From NCBI RefSeq assembly GCF_017301335.1, contig NZ_CP071247.1:1302001-1366000 (forward strand): 64,000 nt of DNA. Direction: 5' to 3'. Below the pieces are notes generated by a model. It saw only the letters and a program-made list of their open reading frames with translations. It did no database searches and was not told the DNA's origin. Shown one piece after another: positions 19,049 to 28,025 of this stretch; positions within the stretch are counted from its first letter, which is position 1; every line of letters begins with the position of its first letter. The DNA comes from Marinobacter salinisoli. GTDB taxonomy: Bacteria; Pseudomonadota; Gammaproteobacteria; Pseudomonadales; Oleiphilaceae. The position numbers and the translations under genes are program-made.

Positions 19049-20773
19049 TTACTGAGCACGATTGCTCAGGTCTCTCAGTTCCTTTCGCTCCTCGCTGGTG
19101 AGGTTGGCGAAATTGCGTAACAGTGCCGCCAGTCGCTGTTGCCGGGAGGCCTCCTCATTGGGGCTTAACAGTTCCCGCGCTGCGTTCAGAGTGCTCTCCC
19201 TGGCGGGAATGTGTTCGACGCCATCGAACAGGTGGTAAAACCGCTCCCGGGCCTGAACGTCAAACGCCAGCTGGCGAACCAGTGATTTCCTGTCTTTTAT
19301 TTCCTGGCCCGAGATCCAGTCGGCAAACTCCAGTGCCTGCCGGTATTGTCGGGAGCGCCTGGCCAGTTCCGACACATCGGCTGCCAGGTCGGGTGATTCC
19401 AGCAAGGCCAGGCAAAGCACGCTGTCCTTGCTGAGCCGCACATCAATGCGCTCTTCATTGACGCGGTCCCGCCGACCGTTCGACCACTTGCCCTTGAAGT
19501 CACCCTTGCGGTCCTGCCATTGCTTCCGGTTGCTGCAAAGGCGAAGCATTTCATGCCACATCGCATCGCGCAGCGTGCTCTTGGGCATTCTGTTCAGCAG
19601 CGGCTCAGCCCGGGCTCGCAGTTCGCCGCGATTTTCCGGGAGCTCAAGGTCAAGGCCTTCACTCTGCCGGTCAAACAGGAAGCGGGAGAAGGGCGTTGCA
19701 CCGTCAATCCGCTGCTGGAATGCATCCGGCCCTTCTTTTCGAATCAGGGTGTCCGGGTCTTCGCCTTCGGGCAGCATCAGGAATTGCAGGTGCAAACCGT
19801 CGGCCATCAATTCGAGTGCGTTTTCCATGGCCCTATCTGCCGCCCGGAACCCGGCCTGGTCACCGTCAAAGCAAAAAACAATGTGGCGAACATGCTTCAG
19901 AAGCGCGTTCAGATTGTCTTGGTTCGTGGCCGTCCCCAGCGTGGCGACTGCATAATGGATGCCGTTCTGCGCGAGCGCGATGACGTCCATGTAGCCTTCC
20001 ACGACAAGCAGCTTGTCCAGCTGCCGGAGCGCCTGGCGTGCTTCGTAAAGTCCGTAGACTTCGCGACTCTTGTGAAAAACATCGGACTCCGGCGAGTTGA
20101 TGTATTTCGCCTTGTCATCGCCCAGCGTTCGCCCGCCAAAGGCCACGGTCTTGCCCCGGGTGTTCCGGATCGGGAACATCACCCGGTTACGAAACAGGTC
20201 CCTGGGGCGTCCATATTTGTCCGATACGGTCCCCGTCTCGGTCAGACCATCTTTCAGATCTTGTGGCGCCGCATCGAACAGCGCCGTGCCGCCGCCCGGC
20301 GCAAAACCAAGCTGGTACTGTTGGATGATGCTGTCATCCAGTCCCCGTTGGGCCAGGTAGTCGCGGGCATAACTGCCCTGCGGGCTGGCCAGGGAGGACT
20401 GGTAGAAACGGTTGGCAAAATCCAGTGCGTCGGTCAGCGACCGTGACTGTTGCATTTCCTGCCTGGCGGCTCGGTCGTATGGCACTTCCAGTCCGGCTCG
20501 CCGGGCCAGATCCTCAACGGCTTCGTTAAAACTCAACCCCTCCAGTTCGCGAATAAAGCTGATGGCATCACCGTGGGCTCCGCAGCCAAAGCAGTGGTAA
20601 AAGCCTTTGTCCGGCCGAACGTTGAACGACGGTGTTTTTTCGTCGTGAAACGGGCATCGGGCCTTGTAGCTTGCGCCTGCCTTTTTCAGCTGGATACGGG
20701 AGCCGATCAACTCTGCCAGATCCAGACGATCAAGCAGGTCTTCAATAAAACGCTGAGGGATCAGTCCGCTCAT
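19049..20773 (-). CDS. dnaG: DNA primase
   Basis: The 574-residue primase has the N-terminal CHC2 zinc finger (Cys40, His43, Cys61, Cys64 in CPFH...HCFGC), the TOPRIM catalytic core (VVEGYMDVIALAQNG and FCFDGDQAGFRAADRAM) and a C-terminal helicase-binding region. It lays RNA primers for replication and works with DnaB. It lies between rpsU and rpoD in the macromolecular synthesis operon and follows an internal terminator-like hairpin. Confidence 0.99.
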   Translation of the reverse strand: MSGLIPQRFIEDLLDRLDLAELIGSRIQLKKAGASYKARCPFHDEKTPSFNVRPDKGFYHCFGCGAHGDAISFIRELEGLSFNEAVEDLARRAGLEVPYDRAARQEMQQSRSLTDALDFANRFYQSSLASPQGSYARDYLAQRGLDDSIIQQYQLGFAPGGGTALFDAAPQDLKDGLTETGTVSDKYGRPRDLFRNRVMFPIRNTRGKTVAFGGRTLGDDKAKYINSPESDVFHKSREVYGLYEARQALRQLDKLLVVEGYMDVIALAQNGIHYAVATLGTATNQDNLNALLKHVRHIVFCFDGDQAGFRAADRAMENALELMADGLHLQFLMLPEGEDPDTLIRKEGPDAFQQRIDGATPFSRFLFDRQSEGLDLELPENRGELRARAEPLLNRMPKSTLRDAMWHEMLRLCSNRKQWQDRKGDFKGKWSNGRRDRVNEERIDVRLSKDSVLCLALLESPDLAADVSELARRSRQYRQALEFADWISGQEIKDRKSLVRQLAFDVQARERFYHLFDGVEHIPARESTLNAARELLSPNEEASRQQRLAALLRNFANLTSEERKELRDLSNRAQ

Positions 20774-20820
20774 GAAGACTCCAGGTAAACCGGGCGTAGT
20801 GAAGGATGTGGCTATAGCGA

Positions 20821-20851
20821 AAAATGCCGCCGAAGCCAGGCCCCGGCGGCA
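20821..20851 (-). terminator. Internal terminator between rpsU and dnaG
   Basis: On the minus strand TGCCGCCG and CGGCGGCA form an 8-bp stem (20825-20832 with 20844-20851) followed by TTTTTC. It sits 77 nt after rpsU and 48 nt before dnaG. In the E. coli rpsU-dnaG-rpoD operon a terminator at this spot keeps primase much scarcer than S21; the same role is inferred here. Confidence 0.85.
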
Positions 20852-20927
20852 CTTTTAAATTGCCCTGTTCAGCCTTAAGCTGGGCAGGCAATCACTCAAC
20901 TTGCAGTCAAGCGGCGTCAGTAGCAGA

Positions 20928-21143
20928 TTAGTACAGACGCTCGAACTTGCGCTGTTCCCGCTGAAGCTTCTTGAGATGACGCTTAACGGCAGCAGCAGCT
21001 TTACGCTTGCGAACAGAAGTCGGCTTCTCATAGTGCTCACGACGACGTACTTCGGACAGGACGCCTGCTTTCTCACAAGAGCGCTTGAAGCGACGCAGTG
21101 CTACGTCAAACGGTTCATTCTCTTTCACTTTAACAGCTGGCAT
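20928..21143 (-). CDS. rpsU: 30S ribosomal protein S21
   Basis: The 71-residue basic protein matches S21 over its whole length ([40 protein letters not shown], then a Lys/Arg-rich helix ending in KFERLY). S21 helps mRNA binding on the 30S platform. It is the promoter-proximal gene of rpsU-dnaG-rpoD. Confidence 0.99.
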   Translation of the reverse strand: MPAVKVKENEPFDVALRRFKRSCEKAGVLSEVRRREHYEKPTSVRKRKAAAAVKRHLKKLQREQRKFERLY

Positions 21144-21260
21144 TCGAAAATCACCTACCTGATTAAATTCGGTTTTGTTTGCTCCGTCTGGCGCTGCCAG
21201 TCCGGCTCGACACCTGGTCAGATTGGTTAAAACTCGACCAGTACGTATTTTAGGGCGGCT

Positions 21261-21290
21261 ATGATAGCGTCCGGCTAAGGCTTAGGTCAA
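21261..21290 (-). promoter_or_regulatory. Sigma-70 promoter of rpsU-dnaG-rpoD
   Basis: The minus strand has TTGACC (21290-21285) and TATCAT (21266-21261) with an 18-nt spacer, about 115 nt upstream of rpsU. Confidence 0.6.
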
Positions 21291-21382
21291 TGTTTGTTCG
21301 ATGAAACTGACGGTGAGTTTCGGGTTTCTGGTAGACTAGCGTCCTTCTTTTATTCCGTCGACGATGATGGCAACAGACCTTT

Positions 21383-22438
21383 ATGCTGATCCTTGGAATT
21401 GAAACCTCCTGTGATGAAACCGGCGTGGCGCTCTACGACACCCAGGATGGGCTGCTCGCCCACGCGTTATTCAGTCAGATTGACATGCACGCGGATTATG
21501 GCGGCGTGGTGCCGGAACTGGCATCCCGGGACCATGTCCGGAAACTTCTGCCCCTGTGTGACCAGTTGCTGGACCGCGCCAATCGGCTGAGACAGGACAT
21601 TGATGGCATTGCCTACACCGCCGGCCCGGGGCTGGTCGGGGCGCTGATGGTCGGTGGGTCTGTTGCCCACGCTCTGGGGCTGGCGCTGGGAATTCCGGTA
21701 CTGGGTGTGCATCACATGGAGGGCCACCTGCTGGCCCCGATGCTGGAGGAAAACCCGCCGGCGTTCCCGTTCGTTGCCCTGCTGGTTTCCGGGGGCCATA
21801 CCCAGCTCGTGAAGGTGGATGGTATCGGTGTGTATGAGATGCTGGGTGAGTCGGTGGACGACGCGGCCGGGGAGGCCTTTGACAAGGCGGCCAAAATGCT
21901 CGGTTTGGATTACCCCGGCGGGCCCCGTGTCGCGGCACTGGCTGAAAAGGGTACGCCGGATCGCTTTCGTTTTCCGCGTCCGATGACGGATCGGCCCGGG
22001 CTGGATTTCAGTTTCAGTGGCCTGAAGACCTTTACTCTGAATACCGTTCACGCGGCGGAAAAAGAAGGCGACCTGTCGGATCAGACCCGCGCAGACATTG
22101 CCCTTGCGTTCGAGTCGGCGGTGGTCGATACCCTGACCATCAAGTGCCGCCGGGCTCTGCAGCAAACCGGTTGTTCCCGGTTGGTGATTGCCGGGGGTGT
22201 CAGCGCGAATCGCCGCCTGCGAACCGGGTTGGAAGGGATGGCCGCGAAACTGAAAGGCAGTGTGTTCTACGCCCGCCCGGAATTCTGCACCGATAACGGT
22301 GCCATGATCGCGTATGCGGGTGCTCAACGGCTTCAGGCCGGGCAGCGTGACGGGGAGCGTATTGTGGCCGTCCCGCGCTGGCCCATGAATACCCTTCCAT
22401 CGATTGATGAGCCCCGGACAACTGGCCTCGTTGATTGA
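21383..22438 (+). CDS. tsaD: tRNA N6-threonylcarbamoyladenosine transferase TsaD
   Basis: The 351-residue ASKHA-fold protein has the TsaD signature: [17 protein letters not shown] at the start, the metal-binding His111 and His115 in [16 protein letters not shown], and [15 protein letters not shown]. With TsaB and TsaE it transfers the threonylcarbamoyl group to A37 of ANN-reading tRNAs. It is divergent from rpsU, the order conserved across gammaproteobacteria, and converges with plsY with a 12-nt gap. Confidence 0.99.
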   Translation: MLILGIETSCDETGVALYDTQDGLLAHALFSQIDMHADYGGVVPELASRDHVRKLLPLCDQLLDRANRLRQDIDGIAYTAGPGLVGALMVGGSVAHALGLALGIPVLGVHHMEGHLLAPMLEENPPAFPFVALLVSGGHTQLVKVDGIGVYEMLGESVDDAAGEAFDKAAKMLGLDYPGGPRVAALAEKGTPDRFRFPRPMTDRPGLDFSFSGLKTFTLNTVHAAEKEGDLSDQTRADIALAFESAVVDTLTIKCRRALQQTGCSRLVIAGGVSANRRLRTGLEGMAAKLKGSVFYARPEFCTDNGAMIAYAGAQRLQAGQRDGERIVAVPRWPMNTLPSIDEPRTTGLVD

Positions 22439-22450
22439 GCAGCCCGGCGC

Positions 22451-23044
22451 TCAGAATCCGGATTCCCGGTTCTGTGCCAGTCGGATCAGGTTGTTGCGGT
22501 GACGCACCACAATCAGTAGGGCGAGAAGCCCGAACAGTGGCAGTGTATCTGGCTCGATAATCGCGCTGATGACCGGGCCACTGATAACGGCGATCAGCGA
22601 GGCCAGGGCGGAAATTCGCCAGCGCCACATGGCCAGCACCCAGATCGCCATCATAACCAGGGTGGTGGCTGGCGCCAATGCCAGTCCCGCGCCCAGTGCG
22701 GTGGCCACCCCTTTGCCTCCCTTGAAGCGATAAAACACTGGAATCATGTGGCCGGTTACTGCGCACAGGGCCACCATGGCCTGGCCGATGACGGACAATC
22801 CGCCGGCATGGGCGAGCCAGACCGGCAGCCATCCCTTCGCTGCATCGAGTGCAAGAGTCACGGCCGCAGGCAGCCAGCCTCCGATGCGATAGACGTTCGT
22901 TGCTCCAGGATTGCCAGAGCCTTGGGCTCTCGGGTCTGGTAACCGCCAGAGGCGGCTGACTGGCAAGGCGAAGAGTATAGAGCCCATAAAATAAGCGGCA
23001 GCGCAGAGAAGGACCGTCAAAATGGGTGTTTCGGGCGCTATCAT
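22451..23044 (-). CDS. plsY: Glycerol-3-phosphate acyltransferase PlsY
   Basis: The 197-residue membrane protein has five predicted helices and the three PlsY loops: GSGNPGATN(V), FKGGKGVATALG and the C-terminal RHRNNLIRL. It transfers the acyl chain from acyl-phosphate to glycerol-3-phosphate, the first step of phospholipid synthesis. I start at ATG 23044 (MIAPETPILTVLL), which matches family length; the frame extends 36 codons upstream to 23152 but that extension lacks membrane-protein character. folB is divergent. Confidence 0.95.
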   Translation of the reverse strand: MIAPETPILTVLLCAAAYFMGSILFALPVSRLWRLPDPRAQGSGNPGATNVYRIGGWLPAAVTLALDAAKGWLPVWLAHAGGLSVIGQAMVALCAVTGHMIPVFYRFKGGKGVATALGAGLALAPATTLVMMAIWVLAMWRWRISALASLIAVISGPVISAIIEPDTLPLFGLLALLIVVRHRNNLIRLAQNRESGF

Positions 23045-23177
23045 GGGCGGCTCTCGGAAGCAGACGTGTCGATTCCAGTATGCGAAAATAAGGGCTAAAT
23101 TCTGGCCAGCGTGTTCACAGTAACCGTTGGCTTTGAGGGGTTCAATTGGCAAAGAGTGGTATAGCCCGGGAGTTCTC

Positions 23178-23534
23178 TTGGTAGATAGCGTGCTGATCGA
23201 AGGTCTGGAAGTCGAAACGGTTGTCGGGGTCTATGACTGGGAGAGAAGGATTAACCAGTGCCTGCTCGTGGATCTGGAAATGGCGTGGGACAACCGGGTT
23301 CCGGGTGCCTCAGACGATGTCAGCGATGCACTGGACTATGCGGCCGTGAGTGAGCGAGTCACCGCTTGCCTGAAAGGGCTGCAACCGAAACTCCTTGAGC
23401 GGGGAGCAGAGGTGTTGGCGGGCGAGTTGCAGGAGGTGTTCGGGGTTACCTGGCTTCGCCTGACGCTCAGGAAGCCCGGTGCCGTGCCCGCCGCCCAGGC
23501 GGTGGGTGTGCGCATCGAGCGGGGGCAGCGCTGA
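23178..23534 (+). CDS. folB: Dihydroneopterin aldolase
   Basis: The 118-residue product has the FolB core: LIEGLEVETVVGVYDWERR with the catalytic-region Tyr/Glu, DYAAVSERV and LRKPGAVPAAQAVGVRIER. The enzyme converts dihydroneopterin to 6-hydroxymethyl-dihydropterin in folate synthesis. I choose TTG 23178, with GGGAG five nt upstream; the longer frame from 23127 adds 17 residues not seen in the family. Its TGA overlaps the ATG of the next gene (TGATG), so the two are translationally coupled. Confidence 0.95.
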   Translation: MVDSVLIEGLEVETVVGVYDWERRINQCLLVDLEMAWDNRVPGASDDVSDALDYAAVSERVTACLKGLQPKLLERGAEVLAGELQEVFGVTWLRLTLRKPGAVPAAQAVGVRIERGQR

Positions 23535-24058
23535 TGGCCGATGGCGTCCGGGTTTACGTGGGCATCGGTAGCAACGTTGACCGCGAGCGCCATCTGGGTG
23601 TGGCTCTGGATGCCCTGGCCGACTGGTTTGGTGCGCTGGACTTGTCTGCTGTGTACGAAAGCGAGGCGGTGGGTTCGGATGGCGCCCCTTACCTGAATAT
23701 GATCGCAGGCTTTGATACGCAGTGGTCAGTGGCGACACTGTCGCGCCGCTTCAAGGCGCTGGAAGATGCCAACGGTCGTTGCCGGGACGGAACGCAGGCC
23801 GGCGTCAGAACTCTGGATCTGGATATTCTGACCTACGGAACCTGCGTTGGTGAGGTGGATGGCGTAAAACTGCCGCGGTCGGAAATACTCGTCAATGCCT
23901 TTGTGCTCAAGCCGTTGGCGGAATTAGCTCCAGACGAGTCGCATCCTGTTTGTCAGCAAAGCTATCGCGAGCTCTGGCAGGCCCACGACAGCGGCCAGCA
24001 ACTCTGGCCGGTCGGGTTTGTCTGGCGCGGACGCCAGCTCTCAGACGCCGTTGGCTGA
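23534..24058 (+). CDS. HPPK (FolK)-family pyrophosphokinase, second copy
   Basis: The 174-residue protein has the FolK fold markers YVGIGSNVDRERH, a SAVYESEAVG strand and the catalytic signature VRTLDLDILTYG with both acidic metal ligands. It differs from the second FolK in this window (27507-28025): the W-G-P-R segment before the signature is QAGVR here. FolK proteins transfer pyrophosphate from ATP to 6-hydroxymethyl-dihydropterin. The position after folB suggests a real folate role, comparable to the extra HPPK gene after folB in Pseudomonas. Its 3' end overlaps pgi by 18 nt in convergent orientation. Confidence 0.85.
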   Translation: MADGVRVYVGIGSNVDRERHLGVALDALADWFGALDLSAVYESEAVGSDGAPYLNMIAGFDTQWSVATLSRRFKALEDANGRCRDGTQAGVRTLDLDILTYGTCVGEVDGVKLPRSEILVNAFVLKPLAELAPDESHPVCQQSYRELWQAHDSGQQLWPVGFVWRGRQLSDAVG

Positions 24059-25702
24059 TCGGAACATCCGGATCAGGTGATTGGTTGAACTGTCGCTGTC
24101 GAGCTCGTTCATCCGGTCGCCCATCAGCTGAGGCAGAATCTTGGCGCCCAGCTGCTTACCCAGTTCCACACCCCACTGATCGAATGAGTTGATGCCCCAG
24201 ATCACCCCCTGAACAAACGTCCGGTGTTCGTAAAGTGCAATCAGTGCGCCAAGGGTTTCCGGCGTGAGTTGCTCCATGATCAGCGTGTTGCTGGGCTTAT
24301 TGCCGGGGATGACCTTGTGGGGAGCCAGTCGGTCAATGTCAGCCGCACTTAATCCTGTGTCGGCCAGCTCTGCTCGCGCCTCACCCAGGCTCTTTCCAGC
24401 CATCATGGCCTGGGACTGGCTCAGGCAATTGGCGAACAGATCGGCGTGATGGTGGGCTACCGGATTGTGGGTTTTCAGAGGAATGATAAAGTCCACTGGA
24501 ATCAGCCGTGTGCCCTGGTGGATCAACTGGTGGTAGGCGTGCTGGCCGTTGGACCCCGTGCCGCCCCAGATCACCGGGCCGGTGTCGGTTTTCACCGGTT
24601 GTCCCTGCTTATCCACGCCCTTGCCGTTGCTTTCCATGTCGAGTTGCTGGAGGTAATCCGGCAGGCTTCTCAGATAGTGGTCGTAGGGGATGACGGCGTG
24701 GGTGTCGGCGTGCCAGAAATTGTTGTACCAGACGCTGAGCAAGGCCATCACCACTGGCAGGTTCTGGTCCAGCGGGGCTTCGGCAAAATGTTTGTCCATC
24801 GCGTGGGCGCCGGCGAGCAGGGCGCGAAAGTGTGCCATGCCAAGGGTTAGTGCGATGGGTAGTCCGATGGCGGACCACAGCGAGTAGCGACCGCCCACCC
24901 AGTCCCACATGGGAAAAACATGATCCTCGTCGATGCCGAATTCCCGCGCGGCAGCAACGTTGGCGGTGACCGCGATAAAGTGCTTGGCAATGGCCGATTC
25001 GTCGCCACAGCGCGCAACAAACCACTGTCTGGCCACTTGGCTGTTCGCCAGGGTTTCCTGAGTGCGGAAGGATTTGGACTGAACCAGGAACAGAGTGGTC
25101 TCCGGAGTGATCTTCCGCAGGGTTTCACAGATGTCCGTGCCATCCATATTCGCCACGAAGTGGCAGCGGATACCGTTCCGCTGGAATGGTTGAAGGGCCT
25201 CGCACACGAGCTTGGGGCCAAGGTAGGATCCGCCAATTCCGATACTGACAATGTCGGTGAACGCTTTGCCGCTGTAGCCGACGATGGATTTCTCGGTGAC
25301 GCCGGAAACGAAGTGCTCCATGCGGTCCAGGGTGGCATGGATCTCGGTCACCACATTCTGGCCATTGACCAGAACAGAAGTATCGACCGGCTGGCGAAGC
25401 GCCGTGTGCAGCGCGGGCCGGTGTTCGGTGTTGTTGACGGCTTCACCGCCCAGCAAAGCGGCTCGCTTGGCATCAAGGCCGCGGCTGTGCGCCAATGCCA
25501 TCAGGGCCTCAAGGGTGTCACCGTTCAGCCGGTTCTTCGAAAAGTCCAGAGCAAGGCCAGCGGCTTCGATAAAGTATCGGTCGGCCCGGGTCGGATCGTT
25601 TTCGAACAGCTGCTTCATGGGCTGGCTGAGCAACGCATCCCTGTGTTGCTCCAGTGCCCGCCACTCGGGAAGGCTGGTAGGATTGGCTGGTGCTGAAGAC
25701 AT
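24041..25702 (-). CDS. pgi: Glucose-6-phosphate isomerase
   Basis: The 553-residue protein matches the long bacterial PGI form. Visible family blocks are VSIGIGGSYLGPKLVCEAL, FLVQSKSFRTQETLANS, the signature VGGRYSLWSAIGLPIAL, WGGTGSNGQHAYHQLIHQGT (active-site His) and a C-terminal GVIWGINSFDQWGVELGK with the catalytic Lys. It interconverts glucose-6-phosphate and fructose-6-phosphate. It is the last gene of the cbrAB-to-pgi strand and starts 31 nt after panC. Confidence 0.99.
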   Translation of the reverse strand: MSSAPANPTSLPEWRALEQHRDALLSQPMKQLFENDPTRADRYFIEAAGLALDFSKNRLNGDTLEALMALAHSRGLDAKRAALLGGEAVNNTEHRPALHTALRQPVDTSVLVNGQNVVTEIHATLDRMEHFVSGVTEKSIVGYSGKAFTDIVSIGIGGSYLGPKLVCEALQPFQRNGIRCHFVANMDGTDICETLRKITPETTLFLVQSKSFRTQETLANSQVARQWFVARCGDESAIAKHFIAVTANVAAAREFGIDEDHVFPMWDWVGGRYSLWSAIGLPIALTLGMAHFRALLAGAHAMDKHFAEAPLDQNLPVVMALLSVWYNNFWHADTHAVIPYDHYLRSLPDYLQQLDMESNGKGVDKQGQPVKTDTGPVIWGGTGSNGQHAYHQLIHQGTRLIPVDFIIPLKTHNPVAHHHADLFANCLSQSQAMMAGKSLGEARAELADTGLSAADIDRLAPHKVIPGNKPSNTLIMEQLTPETLGALIALYEHRTFVQGVIWGINSFDQWGVELGKQLGAKILPQLMGDRMNELDSDSSTNHLIRMFRSANGV

Positions 25703-25733
25703 CGGAAATTCCCTTTCGTTGGGTCGCCTCAGT

Positions 25734-26582
25734 TCATCGAGTTACCGTCAGATTGTCAATCAGGCGCGTGGTGCCCAGGAAGGCTGCCACGAGCAGGGTC
25801 AGGCTCGTATCTTCGTTGGTCGCGGGCTTCAGAGTGTCACTGTTCACAATGTTGAAGTAATCCGGCCGTAAACCGGCCTGCACCATGGCCTCTTTCGCCT
25901 CGCTCTCCAGGGCGGCGAAGTCTGACCGGCCTGCAGCCAGTTTGCGGCCCGTCTCCTCAAGAATGCGATACATTGCAGGCGCTATGCCGCGATCGCCCTC
26001 CGAGAGGTAGCTGTTTCGGGAACTTTTTGCCAGACCATCGTCTTCGCGCACCGTAGGGGCGCCAATGACCTCAACGGGGATGCAGAGATCGCGCACCAGT
26101 TTCCGGATGACGGTCAGTTGCTGAAAGTCCTTCTCGCCAAAGACGGCAACGTCGGGTTGAACCATGTTGAAAAGCATGGTCACCACTGTCGCTACGCCCT
26201 CGAAATGTCCGGGCCGGCTGGCGCCGCAGTGGCCGTCGCTGACGTCTGGCACGACAACCTGGGTTTGTCTGGCCAAGCCTTCGGGATACACTTCTTCGAC
26301 GTTAGGGGCAAACACCAGGGTATTGCCGGCCGCCTCAAGCTGTTCCTGGTCTTGCGCGAGTGTTCGCGGGTACGTGTCCAGGTCTTCGCTGGCGCCAAAC
26401 TGCATCGGGTTGACAAAAATGCTGGTGACCACGATGTCGGCAGCCTCGCCGGCTTTGCGCACCAGCGAGATGTGACCTTCGTGCAGGTTGCCCATGGTGG
26501 GCACCAGGCCGATGGTTTTATCCTGTTGGCGGTAACCGCGGAGAATGGTGCGGAGCTCTTTGATGGAATGTACGGTTCTCAT
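25734..26582 (-). CDS. panC: Pantothenate synthetase
   Basis: The 282-residue ligase has the nucleotide-binding HxGH at His34-His37 ([12 protein letters not shown]), [17 protein letters not shown] and the KMSKS-like KSSRN. It condenses pantoate and beta-alanine with ATP in coenzyme A synthesis. The ATG overlaps the panB stop (ATGA), so panB-panC are coupled. Confidence 0.99.
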   Translation of the reverse strand: MRTVHSIKELRTILRGYRQQDKTIGLVPTMGNLHEGHISLVRKAGEAADIVVTSIFVNPMQFGASEDLDTYPRTLAQDQEQLEAAGNTLVFAPNVEEVYPEGLARQTQVVVPDVSDGHCGASRPGHFEGVATVVTMLFNMVQPDVAVFGEKDFQQLTVIRKLVRDLCIPVEVIGAPTVREDDGLAKSSRNSYLSEGDRGIAPAMYRILEETGRKLAAGRSDFAALESEAKEAMVQAGLRPDYFNIVNSDTLKPATNEDTSLTLLVAAFLGTTRLIDNLTVTR

Positions 26583-27373
26583 GCCTTGAACGTGTGCTCC
26601 TCGGCGGGGAATGTCCGGTCACGAACAGCTGAAACGTAGGCGGCAATGGCTTCGTTCACAGAGCCGGTTTCCGCCAGGAAGTTTTTCACAAAGCGCGGCT
26701 TTCGGCCCGGAGTGATGCCCAGCATGTCGTGCAGCACCAGCACCTGGCCGTCGGTTTCGGAGCCGGCGCCAATACCGATAACCGGGGCCTTAACGGCTTG
26801 GGTGATGCGCGCGGCCAGAGGCGCAGGGACGCACTCGAGCAGAATGACATCGGCTCCGGCGGCTTCCAGCTCGCAGGCATGCTCGATCATCATTTCCGCA
26901 GTTTTCTCATCTCGCCCCTGTACCTTGTACCCGCCAAACTTGTTCACGAATTGCGGGGTCAGGCCCAGATGGGCGCAGACTGGCACACCGCGTTCGCTCA
27001 GTGCGCGTATGGTGTCCTTCATCCAGTCGGTGCCTTCCAGTTTCACCAGGTGGGCGCCGGCCCGCATCAGCTGAGCCGCGTTCGCCAGGGCGGATTCGAC
27101 GGTGCCGTAGGTCATGAATGGCATATCCGCCATGATCAGTGCACCACGGTTACCCTTGGCAACGCAGCGAGTGTGATATTCCATCTGCTCCATGGTTACC
27201 GGTAAGGTGCTGTCGTTGCCCTGCAGGACCATGCCAAGAGAGTCGCCGATCAGGATCACGTCCACTCCGGCTTCGCTAACCACCTGAGCGAAGGTTGCGT
27301 CGTAGGAGGTCAGAACGGAGAAAGCTTCGCCCTTTTGTTTGTATTGGCGCAGGGTATTGATGGTAACAGCCAT
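26579..27373 (-). CDS. panB: 3-methyl-2-oxobutanoate hydroxymethyltransferase
   Basis: The 264-residue TIM-barrel enzyme has the KetoHMT signatures [35 protein letters not shown] and the metal/active-site region VILLECVP and PVIGIGAGS. It forms ketopantoate, the first committed step to pantothenate. AAGGA precedes the ATG. It is upstream of panC with a 4-nt overlap; folK ends 133 nt upstream. Confidence 0.99.
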   Translation of the reverse strand: MAVTINTLRQYKQKGEAFSVLTSYDATFAQVVSEAGVDVILIGDSLGMVLQGNDSTLPVTMEQMEYHTRCVAKGNRGALIMADMPFMTYGTVESALANAAQLMRAGAHLVKLEGTDWMKDTIRALSERGVPVCAHLGLTPQFVNKFGGYKVQGRDEKTAEMMIEHACELEAAGADVILLECVPAPLAARITQAVKAPVIGIGAGSETDGQVLVLHDMLGITPGRKPRFVKNFLAETGSVNEAIAAYVSAVRDRTFPAEEHTFKA

Positions 27374-27506
27374 AGAATCCTTGCCTTATGGGTGGATGGG
27401 CCTCGACCATGCCGGGGTGTCCGGCTCTCAGGTGCTTAGGGTAATTCCGGGGTATAGATGAGGCAATAGTAACATGAACCTCGCAAGGGAAGGTTCAGGT
27501 GTGTAG

Positions 27507-28025
27507 TCAGGGTTGCGGGTTGTTCAGCGGGGTTCGGACTAAGGGCGGAAGTTTGCGCAACTGGTTGTCGGGGCAGTGCTGTCTGAGGAAAGTCAGCGGT
27601 CTGCCGTCCGGCAGTGCCAGGTCCGGATCCAGGTCCAGCAGCGGCTGGAGGACAAAGTCCCGGTTGGCTAGCTCTCGGTGCGGAACCGTCAGGCGTTCGT
27701 CGTCAATGCAGTGGTTGCCGTACAGCAATAAGTCCAGATCCAGGGTGCGTGGGCCCCAGTGCTTTATTCGTTGTCGACCATGTTGCTGTTCAATGGTGTG
27801 CAGGTGATGCAGCAAAACATGGGGTGTCAGCGTTGTCTTCAGCCAGACCGCGCCGTTGACGAAGTCTGGCTGGTCCTGCGGGCCAACCGGGCGGCTGGCG
27901 TAAAACGGTGATTGGGCGATCAGTGTGCTTGCCGGTAGCGCTGCCAGTTCTGCCACGGCCCGGGCCAGTTGTCCCGCCGGATCCTCAAGATTGCTGCCGA
28001 GGCCGATGAATGCATTGGTGCTCAT
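27507..28025 (-). CDS. folK: 2-amino-4-hydroxy-6-hydroxymethyldihydropteridine diphosphokinase
   Basis: The 172-residue product carries the complete HPPK signature, FIGLGSNLEDP near the start, ASRPVGPQDQPDFVN and WGPRTLDLDLLLYGN. ATG 28025 overlaps the pcnB stop (TGATG); a GTG one codon upstream is also possible. The pcnB-folK-panB-panC order equals the Pseudomonas one, so this is the canonical folK. Confidence 0.98.
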   Translation of the reverse strand: MSTNAFIGLGSNLEDPAGQLARAVAELAALPASTLIAQSPFYASRPVGPQDQPDFVNGAVWLKTTLTPHVLLHHLHTIEQQHGRQRIKHWGPRTLDLDLLLYGNHCIDDERLTVPHRELANRDFVLQPLLDLDPDLALPDGRPLTFLRQHCPDNQLRKLPPLVRTPLNNPQP

